Assembly: GCF_002157855.1 (NCBI RefSeq)
Contig: NZ_CP020880.1
Coordinates: 2,790,001 to 2,854,000 of the forward strand
DNA length: 64,000 nt
From: Sutcliffiella horikoshii
GTDB lineage: Bacteria; Bacillota; Bacilli; Bacillales; Bacillaceae_I
Reading direction: 5' to 3'
Shown here one piece after another: positions 54,982 to 64,000 of this stretch (the stretch's first letter is position 1; every line of letters begins with the position of its first letter). The notes below the pieces were generated by a model. That model searched no databases and was not told the DNA's origin. It worked only from the letters and a program-made list of their open reading frames with translations. The position numbers were made by a program, and so were the translations under genes.

Positions 54982-55981
54982 TTGCCACCATTTCCCTTAC
55001 CTTATCTGGGCCGACAATTTTTTCATTATATAAATGACAGGCTACATAATGACGTTCTTCTACTTCCTGCCACTCTGGAATCGATTGGCTGCATGCTTCC
55101 ATTGCATGCGGACAACGGGTGCGGAAGACACAGCCACTTGGCGGATAAATCGGACTTGGGATCTCCCCTTGAACTATTTGCCTTTCCCGTTTGTCCTCTA
55201 TATCTGGATCTGGTATCGGGATGGCAGATAATAAGGCTTGTGTGTAAGGGTGCAACGGCTTTTTATAAAGGGCCTTACTTTCCGTCAGTTCCATCATTTT
55301 TCCAAGATACATAACCCCTATCCTGTCACTGATATGCTTAACCATTGAAAGGTCGTGGGCAATGAACAAGTAAGTTAATCCTTTTTCTTTCTGAAGACGT
55401 TTCATTAAGTTCACCACTTGCGCTTGCACGGATACATCCAAAGCGGATATTGGTTCATCCGCAATGATAAAATCTGGATCCAGTGCAAGGGCCCGTGCAA
55501 TTCCGATTCGCTGTCTTTGTCCACCGCTGAATTCATGCGGGTAACGGTTCGCATGCTCCCGATTTAACCCCACATCTACCAATAGCTGATAGACACGCTC
55601 TGTGCGTTCTTTGCTATTTTTGTAGATGCCATGCACTTCCATTGGTTCGGAGATAATTTCTTTTACAGTTGAACGCGGATTAAGCGATGCATAAGGGTCT
55701 TGAAAGATCATTTGCATGTTGCGGTGGAAAGCAAACTTCTCTTTTTCGGTTAGTTTATGAACATCTTTTCCGTTAAAGTTCACTTCGCCTGCCGTTTTAC
55801 CATAAAGTCCGATGATGGTCCTTCCTGTAGTGGATTTACCACATCCTGACTCTCCCACCAGCCCAAAGGTTTCCCCTTGGTATACATCAAATGAAACATT
55901 GTCTACCGCTTTTAGGGCTTGATTTTTGCCTAGAAAAAAATACTTTTGCAAGTTTTTCACTTGAAGTAGTTTCTTTTGCAT
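54962..55981 (-). CDS. ykfD: oligopeptide ABC transporter ATPase (YkfD/DppF/OppF)
   Basis: 339 residues; Walker [10 protein letters not shown], signature FSGGQRQRIGIARALA, Walker B FIIADEPISALD, and a C-terminal oligopeptide-transporter extension with CVFRTRCPHAMEAC. It pairs with DppD as the second ATPase for the DppB/C permease. I use ATG 55981 (MQKKLLQVKN, after GGACGGGGGATAATC) two bases past the ykfC stop; a 14-codon upstream extension lies inside ykfC. Confidence 0.9.
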   Translation of the reverse strand: MQKKLLQVKNLQKYFFLGKNQALKAVDNVSFDVYQGETFGLVGESGCGKSTTGRTIIGLYGKTAGEVNFNGKDVHKLTEKEKFAFHRNMQMIFQDPYASLNPRSTVKEIISEPMEVHGIYKNSKERTERVYQLLVDVGLNREHANRYPHEFSGGQRQRIGIARALALDPDFIIADEPISALDVSVQAQVVNLMKRLQKEKGLTYLFIAHDLSMVKHISDRIGVMYLGKMMELTESKALYKKPLHPYTQALLSAIPIPDPDIEDKRERQIVQGEIPSPIYPPSGCVFRTRCPHAMEACSQSIPEWQEVEERHYVACHLYNEKIVGPDKVREMVASAHDGN

Positions 55982-55983
55982 GA

Positions 55984-56910
55984 TTATCCCCCGTCCTTTT
56001 GCCAGTACCTTCTTGCTGCACATAGTTCTTTTTCATAAATGGTGTTTTCCATTGGGAGAATTTCAATATCTCTACCGGTTTTTGGTGAGTGCAACAGCTT
56101 CCCGTCTCCATAATAAATTCCTACGTGATGAATCTTGCCCTTGCCTTCTTCATAAGCAAAGAACAACAAGTCCCCCGGTTCTAAAGCGTTTAACTTCACT
56201 TCTGCACCCTCTTTAGCCTGGTCGTGGGCATCTCGGGGGATGATATAGCCATTGGCTTTGCACATGGTATAGCTGAATCCCGAGCAATCCATCCCGTATC
56301 CACTCATACCACCCCATAAATATGAAAGGCCGAGGAATTTCTCACCGCTCCTGACAATATCCGTCCCAGTTCCTTTTGGAAGGAAAGCAAGACCATCATA
56401 TACCGAAATGTGATCTGTTTTCAGCAACCCATAAGTTCCATCAGGAAGTTGGACTTTCACCTTTTCTTTCCCATTCTCCTTTACAGGCAAAATGGTTTGA
56501 AAGCTCAGCTCTAGTAACACTTTTTCCTCAGTCGAAAATAAAGGAGCAAGGTTGCTCGTCACAACAGCAACCGGACCATCTGCAAGCTTCCAATCCATTA
56601 CTTCAGTGACCTGACATTTCGGCACCCAACCAGGATATCCCCTCTCATCCTTTGATGAACCTTGAGTCAAAGCAATAATATGATAGTAATCTTTCTTTTC
56701 CTCTAGAACGAGTACTTCCTGTCCGTATAACAGTTGAGATTGGATAAGGTTGGCATCACAAAGTTCTAACCTTGTTTCAAAATTCAGCAAATCCAGCCAA
56801 CCATTAATGTCTGTGGGATTCGAGGTGGCTTTCTCGTCTAGCACTCTTGCTGAATCATAAGAGGTCCAGATGGTGGCTACTGGTACATTTATGACATATT
56901 TACTCAACAC
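55984..56910 (-). CDS. ykfC: gamma-D-glutamyl-L-diamino acid endopeptidase (YkfC)
   Basis: 308 residues: two N-terminal SH3-like domains (about 10-175) and a C-terminal NlpC/P60 domain with catalytic Cys209 (GMDCSGFSY) and His in IHHVGIYYG. It cuts the D-Glu-diaminopimelate bond of murein tripeptides with a free L-Ala end. No signal peptide is seen at this start, in keeping with cytosolic recycling. It overlaps ykfB by 11 bases. Confidence 0.92.
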   Translation of the reverse strand: MLSKYVINVPVATIWTSYDSARVLDEKATSNPTDINGWLDLLNFETRLELCDANLIQSQLLYGQEVLVLEEKKDYYHIIALTQGSSKDERGYPGWVPKCQVTEVMDWKLADGPVAVVTSNLAPLFSTEEKVLLELSFQTILPVKENGKEKVKVQLPDGTYGLLKTDHISVYDGLAFLPKGTGTDIVRSGEKFLGLSYLWGGMSGYGMDCSGFSYTMCKANGYIIPRDAHDQAKEGAEVKLNALEPGDLLFFAYEEGKGKIHHVGIYYGDGKLLHSPKTGRDIEILPMENTIYEKELCAARRYWQKDGG

Positions 56911-58000
56911 TGACGCCTCCTTTTACATTTATATCTCCAATTCCTAATCCAGGCGCATCCGGGAAACTGATCAATCTACCGTTATAAATAATGCCGCCTG
57001 TTACGATGTCTTCTGCGAGCATAAGCGGTGCATCAAAATCAAATCGTGTGATATTGCTCTTACTTGCAGCAAAATGGGCGGCCGCCGTGATGCCAAGCCT
57101 GGTTTCAATCATGCTTCCTACCATGCATTCGACTCCAAAGGACTCTGCAATACTATTAATCTTTTCTGCCTGGAAAATGCCGCCTGATTTCATCAGTTTA
57201 ATATTTATCAGGTTGGCACTGCGCGTTTTAAGTACTTGAAGTGCCTGTTCAGGAGTAAAGACGCTCTCATCCGCCATGATTGGTGTTTCCACTGCATCGG
57301 TAACCTGTTTCAATCCCTCTACATCATGGGCGATGACAGGTTGTTCCACAAGCTCGATATTCAGCCCCAGATCTTCCATTTTGCGAATGCCGCGTATAGC
57401 TTCTTTAGCCGTCCAACCTTGATTGGCATCAAGTCGAATCTCTACCATATCTCCTACACGGCTTCTAATTTCTCTTATTCTAGCAATATCTGTCAGCATA
57501 TCATCTTTCCCTACTTTTACTTTCAGGACACGGAAACCTCTCTCTACATATCCTATGGCGTCCTCTCCCATTTCCTTCGGGGAATTGACGCTAACGGTAA
57601 AGTCTGTCTCAAGCTCGCTCTTGGCCCCGCCCAAATACTGATACAGTGGCAGCCTGCTATGTTGAGCTAAGCAATCATAGATGGCCATATCGACTGCAGC
57701 CTTTGCACTTGAATTTCGCACAAGCGATTTATGTAATCTCTGCAATATGGGTTCATAGTTTAGGAGGTTCTCGTTTAAAAGAATCGGTTTCAAAATTTGT
57801 TGAATGGCATATTCAATACTATCAAGACTGTCCCCAGTAATGACATGTGTAGGTGGTGCCTCTCCCCACCCAACCAGACCATTGTCACAGGTGATCTGCA
57901 CTACCACAGCCTCCGCTACATACACGGTACGCAAGGCTGTCTTAAATGGTTTTGACAGAGGTACTGCGGTTCGGAACGTCTCAACCTGCAGTATTTTCAT
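56900..58000 (-). CDS. ykfB: L-Ala-D/L-Glu epimerase (YkfB)
   Basis: 366 residues, enolase superfamily. Lys160 and Lys162 in VLKVKVG, metal ligands Asp in IRLDANQGW, Glu in LVEQPV and Asp in MADESVF, and the opposite base Lys in INIKLMKSGG. It converts L-Ala-D-Glu from murein to L-Ala-L-Glu. ATG 58000 follows AAAGGAGAGGGAAAT; the 35 upstream codons overlap ykfA and are not used. Confidence 0.94.
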   Translation of the reverse strand: MKILQVETFRTAVPLSKPFKTALRTVYVAEAVVVQITCDNGLVGWGEAPPTHVITGDSLDSIEYAIQQILKPILLNENLLNYEPILQRLHKSLVRNSSAKAAVDMAIYDCLAQHSRLPLYQYLGGAKSELETDFTVSVNSPKEMGEDAIGYVERGFRVLKVKVGKDDMLTDIARIREIRSRVGDMVEIRLDANQGWTAKEAIRGIRKMEDLGLNIELVEQPVIAHDVEGLKQVTDAVETPIMADESVFTPEQALQVLKTRSANLINIKLMKSGGIFQAEKINSIAESFGVECMVGSMIETRLGITAAAHFAASKSNITRFDFDAPLMLAEDIVTGGIIYNGRLISFPDAPGLGIGDINVKGGVSVE

Positions 58001-58014
58001 ATTTCCCTCTCCTT

Positions 58015-58935
58015 TCATTCCACTCCTGGTTGGATGGTCAATGTCTTGTTGTATGTGTTCAATTCCGCTTTTGCTCCATGCGGGATGGCAATATTCGGAG
58101 AGCAATGTCCAAATTGGAACCCGCTCATAGTCGGTTTTCCTGCATCTTTTACCTGTTGAGAAATGACTTCCTCAAGCGTCAAAGATGCCTTTCCTTCATC
58201 AGGCACACAGTTATGGAAGTCGCCAATAACAATACCTTCTGCGTCTGCAAACTTGCCTGCCATTTTCAACTGATTTAGCATCCTGTCCACTTTGTATGGC
58301 TGTTCATCAATATCTTCAAAAAAGAGGATTTTCCCCTTTGTCTGCAATTCAAACGGCGTTCCAAGTGAACTTACAAGCAAAGTTAAGTTCCCGCCAACAA
58401 GCTCTCCGGTTGCAACACCCTCGTTCATCACTTCAAGTGGGGAGAGTTCTTCTGTATATACTATTTCAGTTGGCTCAAATAACTGTTGAAAATAAGTTTT
58501 TGATAGAGGGTGAATGCTTTCAAGCCCGATATCCGAGCTTAGCATTGGACCATGGAAGGAAGTTAATCCGGCCTGCTGGTAGAATGCTTGATGCAAAAAT
58601 GTGATATCGCTATACCCCCAAAAAATCTTAGGATTATTCTTTACCAAGTCATAATCTATACTGGACGCAATCCTTGCCGTGCCAAATCCTCCGCAAGCAC
58701 AGAAAATCGCCTTTACTTCATCATCTTGAAACATAGCGTGCAGATCCTCTAGTTTTTCTTTGTCCTTGGATGCAAGGTAGCCGTAGGGAGCATCTACATA
58801 TTTGCCCAACTTCACTTTCAAACCCAGTTCTTCTTCCAAAAAAGGAAGTGCCCGTTTCAACTTCTCCTGTTTCGGTGGACTTGCAGGTGCAATGACACCA
58901 ACCGTATCTCCTTTTTTCAAACGAATCGGCTTCAT
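58015..58935 (-). CDS. ykfA: LD-carboxypeptidase, S66 family (YkfA)
   Basis: 306 residues. The nucleophile Ser is in FWGYSDITFLH, and the Glu and His of the triad are in the C-terminal half (IVIGDFHNCVPDEGK, GFQFGHCSPNIAIPHG). It removes the terminal D-amino acid from murein tetrapeptides or acts on microcin-like peptides (MccF relatives). It begins the ykf part of the operon, 14 bases before ykfB. Confidence 0.93.
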   Translation of the reverse strand: MKPIRLKKGDTVGVIAPASPPKQEKLKRALPFLEEELGLKVKLGKYVDAPYGYLASKDKEKLEDLHAMFQDDEVKAIFCACGGFGTARIASSIDYDLVKNNPKIFWGYSDITFLHQAFYQQAGLTSFHGPMLSSDIGLESIHPLSKTYFQQLFEPTEIVYTEELSPLEVMNEGVATGELVGGNLTLLVSSLGTPFELQTKGKILFFEDIDEQPYKVDRMLNQLKMAGKFADAEGIVIGDFHNCVPDEGKASLTLEEVISQQVKDAGKPTMSGFQFGHCSPNIAIPHGAKAELNTYNKTLTIQPGVE

Positions 58936-59019
58936 GTCTCGCCACTCCTCTCCTTTAAAAATTCCCGTTAAACTATGTATATGTATGGTGTTTCTTGATT
59001 GAATATGTATGATAATTTC

Positions 59020-59054
59020 AATGAGAAGGGTGTTCCGCGAACACCCTTCTCCTG
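59020..59054. other. perfect hairpin between dppE and ykfA without U tract
   Basis: GAGAAGGGTGTTC and GAACACCCTTCTC form a perfect 13-bp stem around CGC. Neither strand has a proper U run after it, so it is more likely an mRNA-stabilising or processing hairpin inside the dpp-ykf operon than a terminator. Confidence 0.7.
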
Positions 59055-59071
59055 TTAAAACTTATAGTATG

Positions 59072-60703
59072 TTATTCTTTGTCCGCCCATTTAAGTTCGA
59101 TATATCCAACAGGGTGACGAACAATTCCTTTAACTGCTTCGTTTTGAAGATATACATGGTTGTAGAAATACAACGGAATGATCGGCATGTCTTCAAATAA
59201 TACTTTCTCCGCTTCGTACATTTGCTCATAGCGAGCTGTTTCATCTGTTTCATTAAGTGCCGATTGAATTAACTCATCATATTTTGAGTTGCTCCAACCT
59301 GTACGGTTCATGGAATGTCCAGTTTGGAAGTTTTCTAGGAAGTTGATAGGGTCAGCATAGTCTGCTAAGAATGAGCTGCGGGAAAATTGGAACTCAAGTG
59401 CCGTTTGCATATCAAGGAACACGTTCCATTCCATATTGGCAAGCTTCACATCGACTCCAAGATTGTCCTTGAACATTTGTTGCATCGTCTCAGCGATTCG
59501 TTTGTGCTCATCACTTGTGTTATAAGTAAATGTAACTTCAGGTAATGTTTCATACCCTTCTTCTTCCATTCCTTTTTCCAATAATGCTTTTGCTTCTTCC
59601 GCGTTAAAAGTAACAAGGTCTCCATTTGTTTCACGGAAGTCTTTGCCGGATGGATCTGTGAATCCTGAAGAGACAAATCCTGTTGCCGCTTCTTCTCCTC
59701 GTTTTGTCACATAATCAACAATATCCTGCTGATTGACCGCCATTGCGAATGCCTTTCTGATGTTTGCATTTTGGAATGGCTCTTTGTCTACCCCAAATCG
59801 GAAGAAATACGTACCAGCCTGCTCGCCAATATTTACTTTTCCTTCTGCAAATAACGCTTCACTTGCATCAGCAGGCACTCCTGACGTATCCAGGTCACCC
59901 GCTTGGTACATTTGATACTCTGTGTTTGTATCATTTACAATCGCCCAGTGAACTTTGTCCAATTTAACCGTATCTGCATCCCAATATTGGTCATTCTTCG
60001 CCATAACAAAGTGGCTTTCATGCTCCCACTCAGCAAGGTTAAATGGCCCGTTTCCTACAAAAGAATCCGCTTCAGCAAACCACTCTGGATTTTCTGTAGC
60101 AACCTTCTCATTGATTGGGAAGAAGGCTGGATTCGTGATGACACTTAGGAAATATGTTTGTGGAGCAACAAGTGTCACTTCCAATGTCTTTTCATCCAAT
60201 GCTTTTACTTGTACATCATCAACAGAGCCTTCCCCGTTGTTGTAAGCTTCCCCACCCTCGATGAAGTAACCAAGGAATGCAGCAGGAGATGCTGTTTCAG
60301 GGTTTAATAGGCGCTTCCATGCGAATTCAAAATCACCCGCAGTTACATCGTCCCCGTTAGACCATTTTGCATTGTCACGGATATAGAATGTGTACGTTTT
60401 GCCGTCTTCGGACACGTCCCATTTTTCCGCTGTTGCTTCTTGTGGTAAGTGTTCGTCATTTAAGCGAGTCAGACCTTCCATCAAGTTGTTTAGTGCGTTC
60501 CAAGAATAGGAGTCAAAGCCGATTGGCGGATCAAGTGATGTTGGTTCAGATCCGTTGTTCAGGCGAAGTACCTTTTCTCCTGATGCGCTGTCGTTGTTGT
60601 TCGTGTTTTCGTTTGTGTCGGTGCCTGCGTTGTTGCTTGCTGTACAGGCTGCTAAGATGAATACTAGCATTGCGGTCATTAGTAATGACAATACCTTTTT
60701 CAT
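59072..60703 (-). CDS. dppE: dipeptide/oligopeptide-binding lipoprotein DppE
   Basis: 543 residues, SBP_bac_5 family, with lipobox FILAAC near residue 20 and an Asn/Asp/Thr-rich linker, then the OppA fold (LRLNNGSEPTSLDPPIGFDSYS, FYIRDNAKWSNGDDVTAGDFEFAWKRLLNPETA). In B. subtilis DppE brings in dipeptides and murein tripeptides. ATG follows AAAAAGGGGGAGTAACAC. Confidence 0.93.
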   Translation of the reverse strand: MKKVLSLLMTAMLVFILAACTASNNAGTDTNENTNNNDSASGEKVLRLNNGSEPTSLDPPIGFDSYSWNALNNLMEGLTRLNDEHLPQEATAEKWDVSEDGKTYTFYIRDNAKWSNGDDVTAGDFEFAWKRLLNPETASPAAFLGYFIEGGEAYNNGEGSVDDVQVKALDEKTLEVTLVAPQTYFLSVITNPAFFPINEKVATENPEWFAEADSFVGNGPFNLAEWEHESHFVMAKNDQYWDADTVKLDKVHWAIVNDTNTEYQMYQAGDLDTSGVPADASEALFAEGKVNIGEQAGTYFFRFGVDKEPFQNANIRKAFAMAVNQQDIVDYVTKRGEEAATGFVSSGFTDPSGKDFRETNGDLVTFNAEEAKALLEKGMEEEGYETLPEVTFTYNTSDEHKRIAETMQQMFKDNLGVDVKLANMEWNVFLDMQTALEFQFSRSSFLADYADPINFLENFQTGHSMNRTGWSNSKYDELIQSALNETDETARYEQMYEAEKVLFEDMPIIPLYFYNHVYLQNEAVKGIVRHPVGYIELKWADKE

Positions 60704-60741
60704 GTGTTACTCCCCCTTTTTCATTTGTAAATCTTTAGACG

Positions 60742-60880
60742 CCGCTGTTGATCTCCGCACTGTGCTTCGCTTTCCGCGGGACGGTGCTTGAGCCTCCTCA
60801 CAACGCTTCAGGGGTCTCAACCTACCGTGATTCCCCCGCTGGAGTCTTCGCACTGTGCTCCAATCAACAGCTATGAAACT
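60742..60880 (+). repeat. ~130-bp GC-rich interspersed repeat, copy 4 (inside the dpp operon)
   Basis: Core CTTGAGCCTCCTCACAACG, CAGGGGTCTCAACC and GGAGTCTTCGCACTGTGCTCC, with GCTGTTGATC and AATCAACAGC closing arms. It fills the gap between dppD and dppE, so it should be transcribed with the operon as a large hairpin. Confidence 0.85.
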
Positions 60881-60897
60881 CTATTTCACTATAAGTC

Positions 60898-61908
60898 TTA
60901 TCTTATAGTTGAAATCACTGTTTTTATGGGCTTCGGAGCTCTTGGGTCCTGAAGCCAGCAGTCTACATGGTGTTCCTCGGACAGACGTGTCTTCATTGGA
61001 TATAATCGCTCGCATACTTCCATGGCATACTCGCATCTTGCTGCAAATGCACAGCCTGTCGGTGGTGAAAACAGGTCAGGTGGAGAGCCTATTATTGGCA
61101 CCAGTTCTTCATCTTCTAAATCAAGGCGAGGAACCGAGTTTAATAGACCTTTCGTATATGGGTGCTCCCCTCTATAGAAGATTTCTCTTCTATTCCCGGA
61201 CTCTACTATCTTACCTGCATACATAACAGCCACACGGTCTGCCACTTGCGCTACTACTCCTAAGTCATGCGTGATAATGATGATGGAAACCCCAGTTTTC
61301 TTTTGAATATCCTTAAAAAGGTTTAAAATCTGGGCTTGGATGGTCACATCTAGTGCCGTTGTCGGTTCGTCTGCAATCAATACTTCAGGCTGGCAGACAA
61401 GGGCCATGGCAATAACAATACGCTGTCTCATGCCTCCACTGAACTGGTGCGGGTATTGTTTCAATCGTTCAGTCGGGCTAGGTATCCCGACAAGATTCAG
61501 CATGTCCACCGCCTGTTTCCTCGCTTCTGCTTTAGAGACTTTCTTATGCTGGATGATCCCTTCCATGATCTGATCTCCAACAGTTAGAGTTGGATTCAAT
61601 GCTGTCATGGGGTCTTGGAAAATCATTGAGATATCTGCGCCTCGAATCTTTCTCATTTCCGGTTCAGACGCTTTGGTCAAGTCCTTGCCTTTAAAAAGGA
61701 CTGTGCCTTGCGTTATCCTCCCCGGCGGTTGTGGAATTAATCGCATGATACTTTGGGATGTCACACTTTTTCCACAGCCGGATTCCCCTACAATTGCGAG
61801 GGTTTCTCCTTTATGCAAATCAAAACTGACTCCCCGGACTGCTTTCACTTCGCCTCCGTATGTTGTAAAGGAAACATGTAAGTCTTTTACTTCCAGTACT
61901 TTTTCCAT
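60898..61908 (-). CDS. dppD: dipeptide ABC transporter ATPase DppD
   Basis: 336 residues; Walker [10 protein letters not shown] near 39, signature [15 protein letters not shown], Walker [15 protein letters not shown]-terminal oligo_HPY region with [14 protein letters not shown]. Partner of YkfD/DppF on the DppBC permease. ATG follows GGTAAGTGACATC, eight bases after dppC. Confidence 0.94.
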   Translation of the reverse strand: MEKVLEVKDLHVSFTTYGGEVKAVRGVSFDLHKGETLAIVGESGCGKSVTSQSIMRLIPQPPGRITQGTVLFKGKDLTKASEPEMRKIRGADISMIFQDPMTALNPTLTVGDQIMEGIIQHKKVSKAEARKQAVDMLNLVGIPSPTERLKQYPHQFSGGMRQRIVIAMALVCQPEVLIADEPTTALDVTIQAQILNLFKDIQKKTGVSIIIITHDLGVVAQVADRVAVMYAGKIVESGNRREIFYRGEHPYTKGLLNSVPRLDLEDEELVPIIGSPPDLFSPPTGCAFAARCEYAMEVCERLYPMKTRLSEEHHVDCWLQDPRAPKPIKTVISTIR

Positions 61909-61916
61909 GATGTCAC

Positions 61917-62864
61917 TTACCTCCTCAGCTTTGGATCTAGTGCGTCTTGTAATCCGTCTCCAAACACGTTAAATGCAAACATGGTCATGGAGATGAAGAA
62001 TGCCGGGAAGAACAGGCGCCACCAATGTCCTGAAATAATCGTTGATAACCCATCATTGGCCATCACACCCCAACTGGCATACGGGGCACTAACACCAAGA
62101 CCCAGAAAGCTTAAAAATGCTTCTGCGAAAATTGCAGCAGGTACCGTCAATGTCATTTGAACAATGATAGGACCCATCGTATTAGGGAGAAGATTTTTTC
62201 TAATGATCCGGGAAGTCTTCGTTCCAAAAGTTTTAGACGCAAGCACAAACTCATAATTTTTTATTTGCAGTACCTGCCCCCGGACAATCCTAGCCATTCC
62301 AACCCATCCTGTTACGGTTAGTGCGATAATGATGGTCAATAATCCCGGTCCCATTACAACCATTAATAGAATCACGACCAATAGATACGGAAGGCCGTAT
62401 AAAACCTCCACCACACGCATCATTGCATTATCGGTTCTGCCACCTTTGTACCCGGCGATTCCGCCGTAAACAACACCAATGATAAAGTCAATCAATGCCG
62501 CCATTAATCCGACGAATAAAGAAATCCTTGCACCATACCAGGTACGAGTGAAAACATCTCTCCCCAGTTCATCTGTACCAAAAAAATGGGTGGAGGACGG
62601 TGGCTGATTTTGATTTGGTAAATTTGTCTGCATAACACTATAAGGGGAAAAAATCGGTCCAAAGATGGCCATGATGGTCAAGAATAAAAGAAAGATCAAT
62701 CCTGCCATCGCAAGTTTGTTCTTAACCAATCGCCGCCAAGCATCCTGCCAATAAGATAGACTTGGACGGACTACAGCTTCAGCCTCTCCCTTGTTTTTAT
62801 CAATGGGTTTGAACCACTCATCAGGAACGGTTTGGTGATTTTCTTGAAGTTTACGTTGTGCCAT
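61917..62864 (-). CDS. dppC: dipeptide ABC transporter permease DppC
   Basis: 315 residues, with a long cytosolic N terminus and about six membrane helices; EAA-like loop EAFLSFLGLGVSAPYASWG near 255 contacts the ATPases. Its partner dppB ends one base before it starts. Confidence 0.94.
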   Translation of the reverse strand: MAQRKLQENHQTVPDEWFKPIDKNKGEAEAVVRPSLSYWQDAWRRLVKNKLAMAGLIFLLFLTIMAIFGPIFSPYSVMQTNLPNQNQPPSSTHFFGTDELGRDVFTRTWYGARISLFVGLMAALIDFIIGVVYGGIAGYKGGRTDNAMMRVVEVLYGLPYLLVVILLMVVMGPGLLTIIIALTVTGWVGMARIVRGQVLQIKNYEFVLASKTFGTKTSRIIRKNLLPNTMGPIIVQMTLTVPAAIFAEAFLSFLGLGVSAPYASWGVMANDGLSTIISGHWWRLFFPAFFISMTMFAFNVFGDGLQDALDPKLRR

Positions 62865-62865
62865 A

Positions 62866-63810
62866 TTAGTTCCCCTCCTTTTTATGAAGCTTAATACGAG
62901 GGTCTAATATCCCGTAAGCTATATCTACAAGAAAAAGCATCAAAATCAAGAATGCACTATAAAACACTGTTGTGCCCATAATGACTGGATAGTCACGGGT
63001 ATTAATACTTTCCACGAAATATTTGCCCATGCCTGGAATGGCAAAAATTTTCTCGATAACAAATGTCCCCGTCAATATTCCGGCAGCAAGGGTACCCAGG
63101 ATGGTGACTACCGGCAATAATGCGTTACGAAGCGCATGTTTGAATACTATTTTCACCGGAGACAGGCCCTTGGCTTTTGCGGTACGTATGTAATCTTGAG
63201 TCAACACTTCCATCATGCTAGCTCTCGTCAATCTCGCAATGATTGCCATCGGACCTGTTGCAAGAGCTAATGTAGGCAAAATCATATGCTTCCAACTTGA
63301 CCAAGTGGCCGGCGGAAGCAAGCCCCAGTTGACAGCAACATGTTGTATCAACACGGTGGCAAGGACAAAGTTCGGTATGGAAATCCCGAACACAGCAAAA
63401 GTCATCGCCATATAATCAATAACGCCATTGCGTTTAAGTGCAGCAATTACTCCAAGGAAAATACCTGAAATGACGGCAATCATTAAGGTGATCATCCCAA
63501 GCTCGAACGAAATAGGGAAGCCTCTTCCCAACATATCATTCACTGTCTGGGACGGTTGTTTAATAGATGGACCGAAATCCAATGTCACTAACGTTTTTAA
63601 ATACATCACATACTGAACCGGTACCGGCTTGTCCAAATGATAGTGTGCCTCAAGATTACGTTGGACCACTTCGCTTGTAGACCGCTCTTCATTGAGCGGA
63701 GAACCCGGTATGGCATGCATCAAGAAGAAGGTCAATGTGATGATGACCCATAAAGTTATGAGCATTGCTAGTAATCGTTTTGCTATAAATGTTCCCATTC
63801 TCCCACTCAC
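62866..63810 (-). CDS. dppB: dipeptide ABC transporter permease DppB
   Basis: 314 residues, about six membrane helices; N-terminal MGTFIAKRLLAMLITLWVIITLTFFL and the EAA-like loop DYIRTAKAKGLSPVKIVFKHALRNAL are typical of DppB/OppB. It lies 45 bases downstream of the dppA-like gene. Confidence 0.94.
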   Translation of the reverse strand: MSGRMGTFIAKRLLAMLITLWVIITLTFFLMHAIPGSPLNEERSTSEVVQRNLEAHYHLDKPVPVQYVMYLKTLVTLDFGPSIKQPSQTVNDMLGRGFPISFELGMITLMIAVISGIFLGVIAALKRNGVIDYMAMTFAVFGISIPNFVLATVLIQHVAVNWGLLPPATWSSWKHMILPTLALATGPMAIIARLTRASMMEVLTQDYIRTAKAKGLSPVKIVFKHALRNALLPVVTILGTLAAGILTGTFVIEKIFAIPGMGKYFVESINTRDYPVIMGTTVFYSAFLILMLFLVDIAYGILDPRIKLHKKEGN

Positions 63811-63855
63811 ACTTTCTTTCCTATTGGGTTTTTATGTACTTAAGGAGCAAACCTA

Positions 63856-64000
63856 TTAACAAAATGTCGTTCTCATTGCCAGTTCTGTCATGACAAGCAT
63901 GGCTTGATAGGCTTCCTTAATATCTTTTGCCTGAAATTTGACGATAGTCGTCCCCGGCTCTAACTCTGTTCCTGGCATCAAACTTGCCCACTCCGCTTGG
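63856..64000 (-). CDS. dppA: D-aminopeptidase DppA, C-terminal fragment (5' end beyond window)
   Basis: Only the last 47 codons are in the window, reading QAEWASLMPGTELEPGTT and ending MRTTFC. No catalytic motif is contained in this piece. The call rests on position: in B. subtilis dppA, a zinc D-aminopeptidase of family M55, precedes dppB, and the rest of the operon here has exactly the B. subtilis order. Confidence 0.65.
   Translation of the reverse strand, partial: QAEWASLMPGTELEPGTTIVKFQAKDIKEAYQAMLVMTELAMRTTFC

Noticed and set aside
59020-59054. Intrinsic terminator between dppE and ykfA
   Set aside because: The stem is perfect but no U tract follows on either strand, so termination is unlikely.

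Overview
The window is chromosomal DNA from an endospore-forming, low-GC Gram-positive bacterium of the Bacillaceae. The evidence is a Ger-type germinant receptor operon, a complete comG pseudopilus operon, T-box, S-box and glycine riboswitches, and a gene order that follows the Bacillus subtilis yqh region: efp, yqhT, aroQ, yqhR, yqhQ, yqhP, yqhO, mntR, lipM, yqhL, gcvPB, gcvPA, gcvT, yqhH, yqhG. I cannot name the species.

Layout. 0-14 kb is accessory: a DUF3231 protein cut by the window edge, an alpha/beta hydrolase, a small membrane-anchored protein, tyrS behind a Tyr T-box, an RbsABC-type sugar importer behind a SAM-I riboswitch, an IS3-family element lying inside a 52-bp tandem-repeat array, a GH13 alpha-glucosidase and a secreted propeller protein. 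14.7-21.1 kb is the conserved efp-to-mntR block. 21.2-27.9 kb is an insertion relative to B. subtilis: a gerB-A-C operon and a class II ribonucleotide reductase gene (nrdJ) split by a 320-nt ORF-less group I intron, with paired NrdR-like boxes upstream. 28.3-37.4 kb holds lipM, yqhL, a DinB-like gene, gcvT-gcvPA-gcvPB behind a tandem glycine riboswitch, and the divergent yqhHG pair.

37.4-49.2 kb occupies the place where B. subtilis has sinIR, tasA, sipW and tapA. It carries small unknowns, an AraC/GyrI-like regulator, a Nudix hydrolase, a methyltransferase, a two-domain acetyltransferase, an oxalate decarboxylase-like bicupin, an ECF sigma factor overlapping a membrane protein with a degenerate signal-peptidase fold, an M29 aminopeptidase, ptsHI, yqzE and aroK. 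49.7-54.0 kb is a DUF2642 gene and comGA-GG. 54.1-64 kb is a dppA-B-C-D-E / ykfA-B-C-D operon for uptake and recycling of cell-wall peptides, ending with an unusual cytosolic class-A beta-lactamase-fold protein.

Between the genes there is a striking amount of repeat DNA. Four loci carry tandem arrays with a 51-52-bp period, each with its own sequence but each with an inverted repeat in the unit. Four copies of a separate ~130-bp GC-rich repeat are also scattered through the window. The most interesting candidates are the nrdJ intron, the 52-bp arrays, the sigma factor/pseudo-signal-peptidase pair, the SAM-controlled sugar transporter, the acetyltransferase fusion and the beta-lactamase-fold protein in the murein-peptide operon.
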